Origin: Bacillota bacterium | Lineage (GTDB): Bacteria; Bacillota; Clostridia; Oscillospirales; Acutalibacteraceae | Assembly (NCBI GenBank): GCA_023391275.1 | Contig: JAEWBE010000139.1 | Location: 1 to 8,182 of the forward strand | Length of the DNA stretch: 8,182 bases | Reading direction: 5' to 3' | Shown: piece after piece, positions 1 through 6,368 of the stretch | Numbering within the stretch: position 1 is the first letter of the stretch | Layout of the letters: every line of letters starts with the position of its first letter | The notes under the pieces: generated by a model | Seen by the model: only the letters and a program-made list of their open reading frames with translations | The model's database searches: none | What the model was told of the DNA's origin: nothing | Position numbers and translations under genes: made by a program

Positions 1-822
1 GCTCAGAACGGGGATATCGCCGTGATCGATTTTGACGGTTCCGTTGACGGCGTTGCATTTGATGGCGGAAAGGCTGAAAATTACAGCCTGACTCTTGGTG
101 CAGGCCAATTTATTCCCGGTTTCGAAGAGCAAGTTGTGGGGCATAAAACAGGTGACGAGTTTGATGTGAACGTAAAATTCCCTGCTGACTATCAGGCGGC
201 TGATTTGGCCGACAAAGATGCCGTATTTAAGATTAAATTACACGAAATTAAAATGAAAGAGCTGCCTGAAGTTGACGACGATTTTGTAAAAGATGTGAGT
301 GACTTTGACACCCTTGAAAAATACAAGGAAGATATTAAAGCAAAGCTGACTGCAACAAAAGAAACCGCAGCAAAGGATGACGTTGAGAATCAGCTGATCG
401 ACCAATTGATTGATAAGATGAAGGCTGAAATTCCTCAGGCGATGTTTGAAAACAAAGTGAACGAGGATATCCGTGAATTTGGTTATCGTCTGCAGTCCCA
501 GGGTTTGGACATCGACACCTATCTGAAGTACACGGGTATGGACAAGGATTCCATTCGTCAGCAGTTCCAGCCGCAGGCGGAGCGCCAGGTAAAGGTGCGC
601 CTTGCCCTGGAAAAAATTGCACAGCTTGAAAACATTCAGCCGACTGAAGAAGAAATTGAGGAAGAATTTGCAAAGCTCGCAAAGAGCTATGAAATGGATG
701 CCGACAAGGTAAAATCCTTTATTCCGAAAGATGAGCTTGTAAAAGATATTGTTGTGGAAAAGGCTATCAATCTTGTCCGTGATACCGCAGTTGTTACAGA
801 AGACGGGAAAGACGCTGAATAA
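1..822 (+). CDS. tig: Trigger factor, 3' portion (ribosome-associated chaperone and prolyl isomerase)
   Basis: Trigger factor binds the ribosome exit tunnel and shelters nascent chains in the cytosol. The reading frame is open from base 1, so the gene is truncated by the window edge. The 273 visible residues begin at the FKBP-type peptidyl-prolyl isomerase domain, roughly visible residues 5-90. Its hallmarks are the DGVAFDGG stretch, the LGAGQFIPGFEEQ motif and the FPADY segment, closing with LPEVDDDFVKDV at the junction. The rest, about residues 95-273, is the acidic and lysine-rich helical C-terminal chaperone domain. From the usual family length of about 425-435 residues, I estimate that about 155 residues are missing, comprising the N-terminal ribosome-binding domain. 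The gene stops with TAA and is followed 57 nt later by clpP, the usual clostridial arrangement. The promoter of the cluster must lie before the window. The family assignment is secure. Confidence 0.97.
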   Translation, partial: AQNGDIAVIDFDGSVDGVAFDGGKAENYSLTLGAGQFIPGFEEQVVGHKTGDEFDVNVKFPADYQAADLADKDAVFKIKLHEIKMKELPEVDDDFVKDVSDFDTLEKYKEDIKAKLTATKETAAKDDVENQLIDQLIDKMKAEIPQAMFENKVNEDIREFGYRLQSQGLDIDTYLKYTGMDKDSIRQQFQPQAERQVKVRLALEKIAQLENIQPTEEEIEEEFAKLAKSYEMDADKVKSFIPKDELVKDIVVEKAINLVRDTAVVTEDGKDAE

Positions 823-865
823 ATAAAGCGATTCCTGCCAATTATCAACTTATTGCCACTTTATT

Positions 866-870
866 GGAGG
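866..870 (+). promoter_or_regulatory. Ribosome binding site fixing the clpP start
   Basis: A perfect GGAGG lies 9 nt before the ATG at 880. The open frame also extends upstream to a TTG at 853, but that would add nine residues unlike any ClpP N-terminus and has no Shine-Dalgarno sequence in front of it. The ATG at 880 is therefore preferred. Confidence 0.85.
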
Positions 871-879
871 TACGCCAGA

Positions 880-1461
880 ATGAGTTTAGTCCCATATGTA
901 ATAGAGCAAACGAACCGTGGTGAGCGTTCTTATGATATTTTTTCACGTTTGCTCAATGACAGAATCGTAATGCTAAATGAAGAAGTAAACGATACGACGT
1001 CCAGCTTGGTCGTTGCGCAGCTGTTATACCTTGAAGGACAGGATCCTGCAAAGGACATCAGCCTTTATATCAACAGTCCGGGCGGCTCTGTTACCGCCGG
1101 AATGGCAATTTACGATACCATGCAGTATATAAAATGCGATGTTTCCACTATTTGCATGGGCATGGCCGCCAGCATGGGCGCGTTCCTGCTTGCGGCGGGC
1201 GCCAAAGGCAAGCGTTTCTCACTGCCGAACAGCGACATTATGATTCATCAGCCAAGCGGCGGCGCGCAGGGTCAGGCCACCGATGTTATGATTCATGCCG
1301 ATCATATTATTGCAACAAAGAAAAGACTGAACCAGATTCTCTCTGAGAAAACCGGCCAGCCTATTGAGGTAATCTCGAAAGACACCGAGCGCGATAATTT
1401 CATGACGGCGGAGCAAGCCATGAATTACGGCTTGATTGACAAGGTTATCTATAATCATTGA
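880..1461 (+). CDS. clpP: ATP-dependent Clp protease proteolytic subunit ClpP
   Basis: ClpP is a serine peptidase that forms a barrel of two heptameric rings in the cytosol. It degrades proteins unfolded and fed in by an AAA+ partner, here ClpX encoded 18 nt downstream. The product is 193 residues from the ATG at 880, close to the usual 194-200. The catalytic triad is complete: Ser98 in GMAASMGA, His123 in MIHQPSGG and Asp172 in ERDNFM. This matches the spacing of the Bacillus subtilis enzyme. The substrate-binding INSPGGS segment (65-70) is intact. The N-terminus is short, beginning SLVPYVIEQT, so little or no propeptide is expected. The gene sits between tig and clpX, so its co-transcription with them is likely. 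I see no CtsR-like tandem heptad in the short upstream gap. Identity is certain. Confidence 0.99.
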   Translation: MSLVPYVIEQTNRGERSYDIFSRLLNDRIVMLNEEVNDTTSSLVVAQLLYLEGQDPAKDISLYINSPGGSVTAGMAIYDTMQYIKCDVSTICMGMAASMGAFLLAAGAKGKRFSLPNSDIMIHQPSGGAQGQATDVMIHADHIIATKKRLNQILSEKTGQPIEVISKDTERDNFMTAEQAMNYGLIDKVIYNH

Positions 1462-1479
1462 TTTAAGGTGGGTGATTAA

Positions 1480-2790
1480 ATGCCTAATAACGACGATACC
1501 AAAGAAAGAGGAATATGTTGTTCATTCTGTGGCAAGCCGCAGAATGAGGCACGCCGCCTGATTGCAGGGCCAGGAGTTTATATCTGTGACGAGTGCATTG
1601 AACTTTGCATGTCAATCCTTGACGATGAAAAAAACTTGTCAAATCGGAAATCCAGCTATAATGAACCAACGGCTGAACTGCCAAAGCCGCATGAGATCAA
1701 AAAGATGCTCGATGACTATGTAATCGGACAGGAGCAAGCTAAAATTGCCCTTTCTGTGGCGGTATATAACCATTATAAACGCATATATTACGGAAAAGAC
1801 GATGTGGAGCTTTCCAAAAGCAATGTCCTTTTACTTGGGCCGACCGGCGTGGGCAAGACCCTGTTGGCACAGACCCTTGCAAAAATACTTGATGTGCCGT
1901 TTGCGATTGCAGACGCTACTACTTTAACGGAAGCAGGCTATGTCGGCGAGGATGTGGAAAACATTCTGCTGCGCCTGATTCAGGCGGCTGATTTCGATAT
2001 TGAAAAAGCCGAACGCGGAATTATCTATATTGATGAGATCGATAAAATTGCAAGAAAATCGGAAAATCCGTCCATTACCCGGGATGTGAGCGGCGAAGGG
2101 GTCCAGCAGGCACTCCTCAAAATTCTGGAAGGCACCGTTTCCAATGTGCCTCCTCAGGGCGGCAGAAAGCATCCTCAGCAGGAATTTTTGCAAATCGATA
2201 CCTCTAATATCCTGTTTATCTGTGGCGGCGCATTTGACGGCCTGAATAAAATCATTGAAAAACGTACTGCTTCCTCTGCTATGGGGTTTGGCGCCGATGT
2301 CAAAAGCAGGGCTGAACTGGATGCCACCGCGTGGATGAAGGATGTTGTGCCGCACGATTTGGTGAAATTCGGCTTGATTCCCGAACTGGTCGGCCGACTT
2401 CCGGTAATTGCATCGCTTACCGGGTTGGATGAGGACGCTTTGGTCAGAATCCTGACTGAGCCCAAAAACTGTCTGATCAACCAATACAAAAAATTATTCC
2501 AGCTTGATAAGGTGGAACTTGAATTTCAGCCGGAAGCGCTGAGGGCGATTGCCAAAAAGACGATCCAGCGACGCACGGGCGCCAGGGGTCTTAGGTCTAT
2601 CATGGAGGACTTGTTGACCAGTCTCATGTTTAATGTACCGTCTGATTATACTGTTGAAAAGGTAACCGTTACCCCGGATATGGTAGAGCAGAACGCAAAA
2701 CCTGAGATGATCTATAATCCGGAACGCAAACCGGTAAAAATTAAAATAACAACTCCAAGAAAGCGCGGCCGCAAAGATACCGCGTCATAA
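1480..2790 (+). CDS. clpX: ATP-dependent Clp protease ATP-binding subunit ClpX
   Basis: ClpX is a hexameric AAA+ unfoldase that recognises degrons and threads substrates into ClpP. The 436-residue product starts with a treble-clef zinc domain whose ligands are C14, C17, C36 and C39. The AAA+ core follows: Walker A GPTGVGKT (120-127), pore loop 1 GYVG (153-156), Walker B with IDEIDK (184-189), the RKH pore loop (229-231) and sensor 2 GAR (367-369). The loop that docks into ClpP reads MGF at 268-270, where IGF or LGF is the common form. The last 25 residues are strongly basic, rich in K and R between 416 and 432, and slightly longer than in B. subtilis ClpX (420 residues). The start at 1480 has an AAGGTGG ribosome site at 1465-1471. 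The gene is 18 nt after clpP, which supports coupled production of the two partners. Confidence 0.99.
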   Translation: MPNNDDTKERGICCSFCGKPQNEARRLIAGPGVYICDECIELCMSILDDEKNLSNRKSSYNEPTAELPKPHEIKKMLDDYVIGQEQAKIALSVAVYNHYKRIYYGKDDVELSKSNVLLLGPTGVGKTLLAQTLAKILDVPFAIADATTLTEAGYVGEDVENILLRLIQAADFDIEKAERGIIYIDEIDKIARKSENPSITRDVSGEGVQQALLKILEGTVSNVPPQGGRKHPQQEFLQIDTSNILFICGGAFDGLNKIIEKRTASSAMGFGADVKSRAELDATAWMKDVVPHDLVKFGLIPELVGRLPVIASLTGLDEDALVRILTEPKNCLINQYKKLFQLDKVELEFQPEALRAIAKKTIQRRTGARGLRSIMEDLLTSLMFNVPSDYTVEKVTVTPDMVEQNAKPEMIYNPERKPVKIKITTPRKRGRKDTAS

Positions 2791-2802
2791 TTACAGAATC
2801 GT

Positions 2803-2851
2803 GGCTGTTGCAGCGTGGTAGCGCATGTTATCACTGGCAACAGCCTTTTAT
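2803..2851 (+). terminator. Long stem-loop with short T tract between clpX and lon (terminator or attenuator candidate)
   Basis: Bases 2803-2811 (GGCTGTTGC) pair perfectly with 2837-2845 (GCAACAGCC), a 9-bp stem. Inside it, 2815-2820 (GTGGTA) pairs with 2829-2834 (TATCAC) with one G-U pair, and two further pairs can close on a GCAT tetraloop. The stem is followed at once by TTTTAT, a short T tract. The lon ribosome site begins only 3 nt after this tract. The layout fits a leaky intrinsic terminator or an attenuator lowering readthrough from clpX into lon. An mRNA processing or stability element is the alternative. The pairing is seen directly; the function is inferred. Confidence 0.6.
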
Positions 2852-2854
2852 ACT

Positions 2855-2860
2855 AAGGAG
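2855..2860 (+). promoter_or_regulatory. Ribosome binding site fixing the lon start
   Basis: AAGGAG lies 6 nt before the ATG at 2867. An in-frame ATG at 2825 also exists, but it lies in the terminal loop of the preceding stem-loop, has no comparable ribosome site and would add 14 residues atypical of Lon. The ATG at 2867 is therefore chosen. Confidence 0.85.
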
Positions 2861-2866
2861 CAAACT

Positions 2867-5296
2867 ATGAGTACTAATTCTGAACTGCAAAAAAATGAAA
2901 CAAATCCCCTTCCGGTGCTTGCGCTGAGGGGATTGGTGATCTTTCCGGGTATGCTGCTGCAGTTTGATGTAGGCCGAAAAAAATCCATTTTGGCTTTAAC
3001 GAAAGCCATGGAGGAAAATCAGCAAATTTTGCTTGTTGCCCAAAAGGATTTGGGCGAAAATGAACCAAATGGCGAACAGATTTATCAAATGGGTGTTGTG
3101 GCCAGTATTAAACAGATTGTCCGGCATACGGATGAAGGAGTGCGCCTTTTCGCCGAAGGTCTGTACCGGGCGGAAATTCTGTCAGTAATCAGCGAAAACC
3201 CGTTTATCCTTGCGGATGTGCATTCTGTCGAGACGAAGCCTTACCGTTCCACTCATAAAACAGAGGCGCTGATCCGTTATACACAGGAGTTATTTGAGGA
3301 ATATATTCAGAACTACAGCCGTATTCCGCCCGACATTGTTATCGGTGTGGTGCAAAAAAAAGACTGCGGCGAGCTGGCAGATTATATTACCTCAAACATC
3401 ATGCTTGATTATGAGAAAAAGCAGAATATTCTTCAGGAACTGCAACCGGTGAAAAGACTGGAAAAGCTGATTGATATTCTGAAAAATGAAATTCAGGTTT
3501 TATCCATTGAAACTCAAATCAGTGAAAAAGCCAAAGAGCAAATCAGTGAGAACCAGCGGGAATATTATCTTCGCGAACAAATGAAAGCGATTTCCTACGA
3601 GCTTGGGGATGACGACAATCCGCAGGAAGAAGCCGATGAGCTTCGTGCACGCATCACTAAAATGAAACTGCCACAGCTGCAAAATGATAAATTGCTCAAG
3701 GAGTGCGACCGCCTTTCCAAGATGCCTTACGGATCTCATGAGGCGAGCGTGATTTTAAGTTATATTGAATCCTGTCTTGATCTGCCGTGGAATAAATCCA
3801 GCCGTGAACATATTGACCTGGCAAAGGCGCAGAAGGTGCTTGATCACGATCATTACGGTCTGACCAAGGTTAAGGAACGCATTGTTGAAATTCTTGCGGT
3901 AAAAAAGCTTGCTCCCGATATCAAAGGGCAGATTATTTGTCTCGTCGGCCCTCCGGGTGTTGGTAAAACTTCCATTGCCCATTCGATTGCAAGGGCAATT
4001 GGCAGAAATTACGTGCGGGTATCGCTGGGTGGTGTGCGGGATGAATCCGACATTATGGGTCACCGCAAAACGTATATCGGTTCCATGCCGGGCCGAATCA
4101 TTTCCGCACTGAAACAGGCTGGGACGAACAATCCCCTGATCCTGTTGGACGAAATTGATAAGCTGGGCAACGATTTCCGAGGGGATCCGGCTTCCGCGCT
4201 GCTGGAAGTGCTCGATTCGGAGCAGAATTCTTCCTTCTTCGACCATTATATTGATATGCCGTTTGACCTGAGCAAAGTGATGTTTATTACAACCGCAAAT
4301 GATTACAGCGCCATTCCTGAGCCATTGCTCGACAGAATGGACGTGATTACGCTCGGCAGCTATACGCATGAGGAAAAATACAATATCGCGCTGCAGCACT
4401 TGATTCCGAAACAGCTGAAAAAACACGGAATCAGTTCCAAAACCCTAAAGCTGACTCCTGCCGCGCTTCATGAACTGATTGACGGTTACACCAGAGAAGC
4501 GGGCGTGAGAAATCTGGAACGGCAAATCGCCGCAATTTGCAGAAAATCGGCAAAAAGAATTGTTGAACAAAGTGAAACAAAAATTACTGTTACTCCAAAG
4601 AATTTAGAGGAGCTTTTAGGCCCCAAAAAGTTTAAAACCGACGAGTTGGTTAAAGTTGACATGGTTGGTCTTGTGAACGGACTTGCATGGACCAGTGTCG
4701 GCGGAGAAATTCTGCCAATCGAGGTTGCGGTGATGGACGGTACGGGTAAAATTGAACTGACAGGTTCACTCGGCGATGTAATGAAGGAATCTGCGAGAAC
4801 CGCCATCAGCTGTATTCGTACCAGAGCTTCATTGCTCGGCATAAGTCATGATTTTTACAGTAAATACGATATTCATATTCACGCTCCCGAGGGAGCAATC
4901 CCCAAGGACGGTCCCTCGGCGGGCACTGCAATGGCAACTGCCATCACCTCGGCGCTTACCAATATTCCGATTAAACACGATATTGCCATGACCGGTGAAA
5001 TTACTTTGCTCGGCAGGGTTCTGCCCATTGGCGGGCTGAAGGAAAAAACAATGGCGGCTTATCGTTCCGGGATTAAAAAGGTAATTATCCCTGCGGAAAA
5101 TGTCTCCGATCTGGCGGAAATCGATACTGTCGTTAAAAATGCGGTTGAGTTTTTGCCTGTGGAAAAAATTGATCAGGTATTGGAAGCTGCTCTTCTGAAG
5201 ATGCCGGAGCCAAATCCTCTGGACCCTCCCGCACCGAAGTTGCTGCCAAATGAGGCCAATCTTACAGCCGCTAAAATACCCGGCCTTACGCAGTAG
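2867..5296 (+). CDS. lon: ATP-dependent Lon protease (LonA type)
   Basis: Lon is a cytosolic hexamer combining an AAA+ unfoldase and a Ser-Lys peptidase in one chain. It removes misfolded proteins and short-lived regulators. The product is 809 residues. An N-terminal substrate-binding domain starts at PLPVLALRGLVIFPG (14-28) and is followed by a helical, probably coiled-coil stretch around 205-246 that includes QREYYLREQMKAI. The AAA+ module has Walker A GPPGVGKT (361-368), Walker B LLDEID (426-431) and the LLDRM segment near 487. The protease domain holds the catalytic Ser684 in KDGPSAG and Lys727 in GGLKEK, 43 residues apart as in the family. A proline-rich tail of about 30 residues (780-809) makes it longer than E. 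coli (784) or B. subtilis LonA (774). The N-terminal domain identifies LonA rather than LonB. The TAG stop lies 11 nt before the engB ATG. Confidence 0.99.
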   Translation: MSTNSELQKNETNPLPVLALRGLVIFPGMLLQFDVGRKKSILALTKAMEENQQILLVAQKDLGENEPNGEQIYQMGVVASIKQIVRHTDEGVRLFAEGLYRAEILSVISENPFILADVHSVETKPYRSTHKTEALIRYTQELFEEYIQNYSRIPPDIVIGVVQKKDCGELADYITSNIMLDYEKKQNILQELQPVKRLEKLIDILKNEIQVLSIETQISEKAKEQISENQREYYLREQMKAISYELGDDDNPQEEADELRARITKMKLPQLQNDKLLKECDRLSKMPYGSHEASVILSYIESCLDLPWNKSSREHIDLAKAQKVLDHDHYGLTKVKERIVEILAVKKLAPDIKGQIICLVGPPGVGKTSIAHSIARAIGRNYVRVSLGGVRDESDIMGHRKTYIGSMPGRIISALKQAGTNNPLILLDEIDKLGNDFRGDPASALLEVLDSEQNSSFFDHYIDMPFDLSKVMFITTANDYSAIPEPLLDRMDVITLGSYTHEEKYNIALQHLIPKQLKKHGISSKTLKLTPAALHELIDGYTREAGVRNLERQIAAICRKSAKRIVEQSETKITVTPKNLEELLGPKKFKTDELVKVDMVGLVNGLAWTSVGGEILPIEVAVMDGTGKIELTGSLGDVMKESARTAISCIRTRASLLGISHDFYSKYDIHIHAPEGAIPKDGPSAGTAMATAITSALTNIPIKHDIAMTGEITLLGRVLPIGGLKEKTMAAYRSGIKKVIIPAENVSDLAEIDTVVKNAVEFLPVEKIDQVLEAALLKMPEPNPLDPPAPKLLPNEANLTAAKIPGLTQ

Positions 5297-5307
5297 TGGG
5301 TGTTAAT

Positions 5308-5907
5308 ATGAAGTTTACAAACGCTTCCTTCGAATTTGCTGCCGGAAGGGTTGACCAGCTGCCGGAATCCACTGTTCCTGAAATTGTGTTTTCCGGCCGC
5401 TCCAATGTCGGGAAATCTTCGCTGATTAATAAACTGATCAATCGGAAATCCCTTGCAAGGGTCAGCGCAACACCCGGCAAGACCGGTACCATTAATTTTT
5501 ATAATTTAACAGACGGCAGGCTTGTCGACTTGCCGGGTTACGGATACGCAAAAGTTTCACAGTCGGAAAAAATGCGCTGGGCGGAACTGGTGGAAGGTTA
5601 CCTGAATGCACAGCGCAATGTGAAACTGGTGATTCAGATCATTGATATGCGCCACAAACCAACACAGGATGATTTGCATATGATTGACTTTTTGCTGCAA
5701 TCCGGTTATCCATTTCTAATTGCTGCAACAAAAAGCGATAAACTGAATAAGACCCAGCGCATCGAACAGTTAAAAATACTTCATGAACTGTTTGACGAGG
5801 TTAACGCGAAGCTGATTCCTTTCTCAATAGTAAGTGGGGAAGGCGTGGAAGAAATAAAGAATATCATTGCCGGTTTGTGCAATTCAGAAGACACCGCCGG
5901 GGAATAA
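5308..5907 (+). CDS. engB: Ribosome biogenesis GTP-binding protein EngB/YsxC
   Basis: EngB (YsxC in Bacillus, YihA in E. coli) is a small TRAFAC-class GTPase needed for late assembly of the 50S ribosomal subunit. The 199-residue product is full length. The G motifs are all present: G1 GRSNVGKS (30-37), G2 region ATPGKTGTINFY (54-65), G3 DLPGYGYA (74-81) and G4 TKSDK (141-145), with a plausible G5 at SIVSGEG (173-179). The ATG at 5308 gives the standard KFTNASF-type start. An in-frame GTG at 5296 overlaps the lon stop but adds four atypical residues. The ribosome site is weak (GGGTG at 5298-5302), so translational coupling to lon is plausible. Position immediately after lon is a conserved Firmicute arrangement. 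The stop codon lies in the loop of a GC-rich hairpin. Confidence 0.98.
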   Translation: MKFTNASFEFAAGRVDQLPESTVPEIVFSGRSNVGKSSLINKLINRKSLARVSATPGKTGTINFYNLTDGRLVDLPGYGYAKVSQSEKMRWAELVEGYLNAQRNVKLVIQIIDMRHKPTQDDLHMIDFLLQSGYPFLIAATKSDKLNKTQRIEQLKILHELFDEVNAKLIPFSIVSGEGVEEIKNIIAGLCNSEDTAGE

Positions 5908-5914
5908 CCGGCGG
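5894..5914 (+). terminator. GC-only hairpin enclosing the engB stop codon
   Basis: CCGCCGG (5894-5900) and CCGGCGG (5908-5914) form a perfect 7-bp stem with no A-T pairs. The 7-nt loop contains the engB TAA. There is no T tract afterwards (CACTTATAACCC follows), so it is not a classical intrinsic terminator. Its place at the end of the cluster and just before new promoters suggests a 3'-end element that stabilises or helps end the transcript. The structure is seen; the role is inferred. Confidence 0.45.
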
Positions 5915-5941
5915 CACTTATAACCCGGAATGATTCCTCTA

Positions 5942-5970
5942 TTGGAATTTGGTACGAAATGATGTATAAA
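5942..5970 (+). promoter_or_regulatory. Candidate sigma-A promoter (distal) for the yerC-methyltransferase-hslO unit
   Basis: TTGGAA (5942-5947) and TATAAA (5965-5970) are separated by exactly 17 nt, a good match to the vegetative consensus TTGACA-17-TATAAT. It lies 95 nt before the TTG start of the next gene. A short imperfect GGAA-TGA-TTCC palindrome (5927-5937) sits just upstream of the -35. The sequence match is direct; activity is not demonstrated. Confidence 0.5.
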
Positions 5971-6002
5971 CCGATGAGGATATTTTCATCTATTAATGCT
6001 TC

Positions 6003-6031
6003 TTTACTTTTATACTTTCGCGTGCTAAAAT
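6003..6031 (+). promoter_or_regulatory. Candidate sigma-A promoter (proximal, extended -10)
   Basis: TTTACT (6003-6008) and TAAAAT (6026-6031) have a 17-nt spacer, and a TG at 6023-6024 gives an extended -10. Transcription would start near 6038, giving a leader of about 28 nt to the TTG start at 6066. This is the better placed of the two promoter candidates in the gap. Confidence 0.6.
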
Positions 6032-6050
6032 CTTATCGAACTAATTGTTT

Positions 6051-6058
6051 AAGGGGTG
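6051..6058 (+). promoter_or_regulatory. Ribosome binding site supporting a TTG start
   Basis: AAGGGGTG ends 7 nt before the TTG at 6066. No in-frame ATG lies close by, and the downstream residues match the YerC family from the very beginning, so the uncommon TTG initiation codon is accepted. Confidence 0.8.
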
Positions 6059-6065
6059 AAATCAT

Positions 6066-6368
6066 TTGAATTCTAAAATTAAAGATGAAAGCGTTGATTT
6101 CCTATTTAAAGCGATCCTTTCTTTGAAAACAGTTGATGAATGTTATAATTTTTTTGAAGATTTATGCACGGTGCCCGAAATCAAGGCAATGTCGCAGCGC
6201 CTTCTGGTTGCCCACATGCTGAGCACAAAGCGCGTTTACAGTGATATTGTTGCTGAAACCGGTGCTTCCACCGCTACCATCAGCAGAGTCAACCGTTCGT
6301 TGAATTATGGCTGTGACGGGTATGAACTTGTTTTTAAAAGGCTGGAGGACGGGGAAAAGTCCATATGA
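6066..6368 (+). CDS. yerC: YerC/YecD-family TrpR-like transcriptional regulator
   Basis: This 100-residue all-helical protein belongs to the TrpR-related YerC/YecD family of Firmicutes, which is DNA-binding by homology but whose ligand and targets are poorly known. The TrpR-like features are the VDECYNFFEDLCTVPEI segment (23-39), the AMSQRLLVAHML helix (41-52) and a helix-turn-helix at about 58-79 with the core IVAETGASTATISRV. It is most likely a dimer, as in TrpR. It starts with TTG behind a strong ribosome site and ends in the ATGA overlap with the next gene. Autoregulation through the two promoters in front of it is possible but not shown. A role sensing tryptophan is not implied by the family name. 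The family call is firm; the biological role is unknown. Confidence 0.9.
   Translation: MNSKIKDESVDFLFKAILSLKTVDECYNFFEDLCTVPEIKAMSQRLLVAHMLSTKRVYSDIVAETGASTATISRVNRSLNYGCDGYELVFKRLEDGEKSI

Noticed and set aside
853..879. Upstream TTG extension of clpP adding nine residues
   Set aside because: No ribosome site precedes it, while a perfect GGAGG precedes the ATG at 880, and ClpP proteins begin at about that point.
823..879. Search for CtsR heptads or a CIRCE element controlling the clp genes
   Set aside because: Neither a tandem GGTCAAA-type site nor a TTAGCACTC/GAGTGCTAA inverted repeat is visible in this gap or in the other intergenic gaps; control elements may lie before tig, outside the window.
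1924..2484. Open frame on the - strand opposite clpX (186 codons)
   Set aside because: Entirely opposite the clpX ATPase core, with no recognisable domain.
2661..2673. Palindrome GGTAAC-C-GTTACC inside clpX
   Set aside because: A 6-bp arm palindrome is expected about once or twice by chance in 8 kb, and it encodes ordinary clpX residues.
2825..2866. In-frame ATG extending Lon by 14 residues, or a leader peptide
   Set aside because: The ATG is in the apical loop of the stem-loop with no good ribosome site, and the extra residues do not resemble Lon N-termini.
3354..3361. Run of eight A in lon that could cause slippage
   Set aside because: It encodes the ordinary Q-K-K of an intact full-length Lon. 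No alternative frame downstream looks meaningful, so programmed slippage is not supported.
3755..4426. Long open frame on the - strand opposite lon (223 codons)
   Set aside because: It lies wholly opposite the conserved AAA+ core of lon and resembles no family I know; it is best explained as a by-product of lon codon usage.
5930..5962. Ten-codon open frame in the engB-yerC gap
   Set aside because: No ribosome site, overlaps the promoter candidate, and too short to support as a gene.
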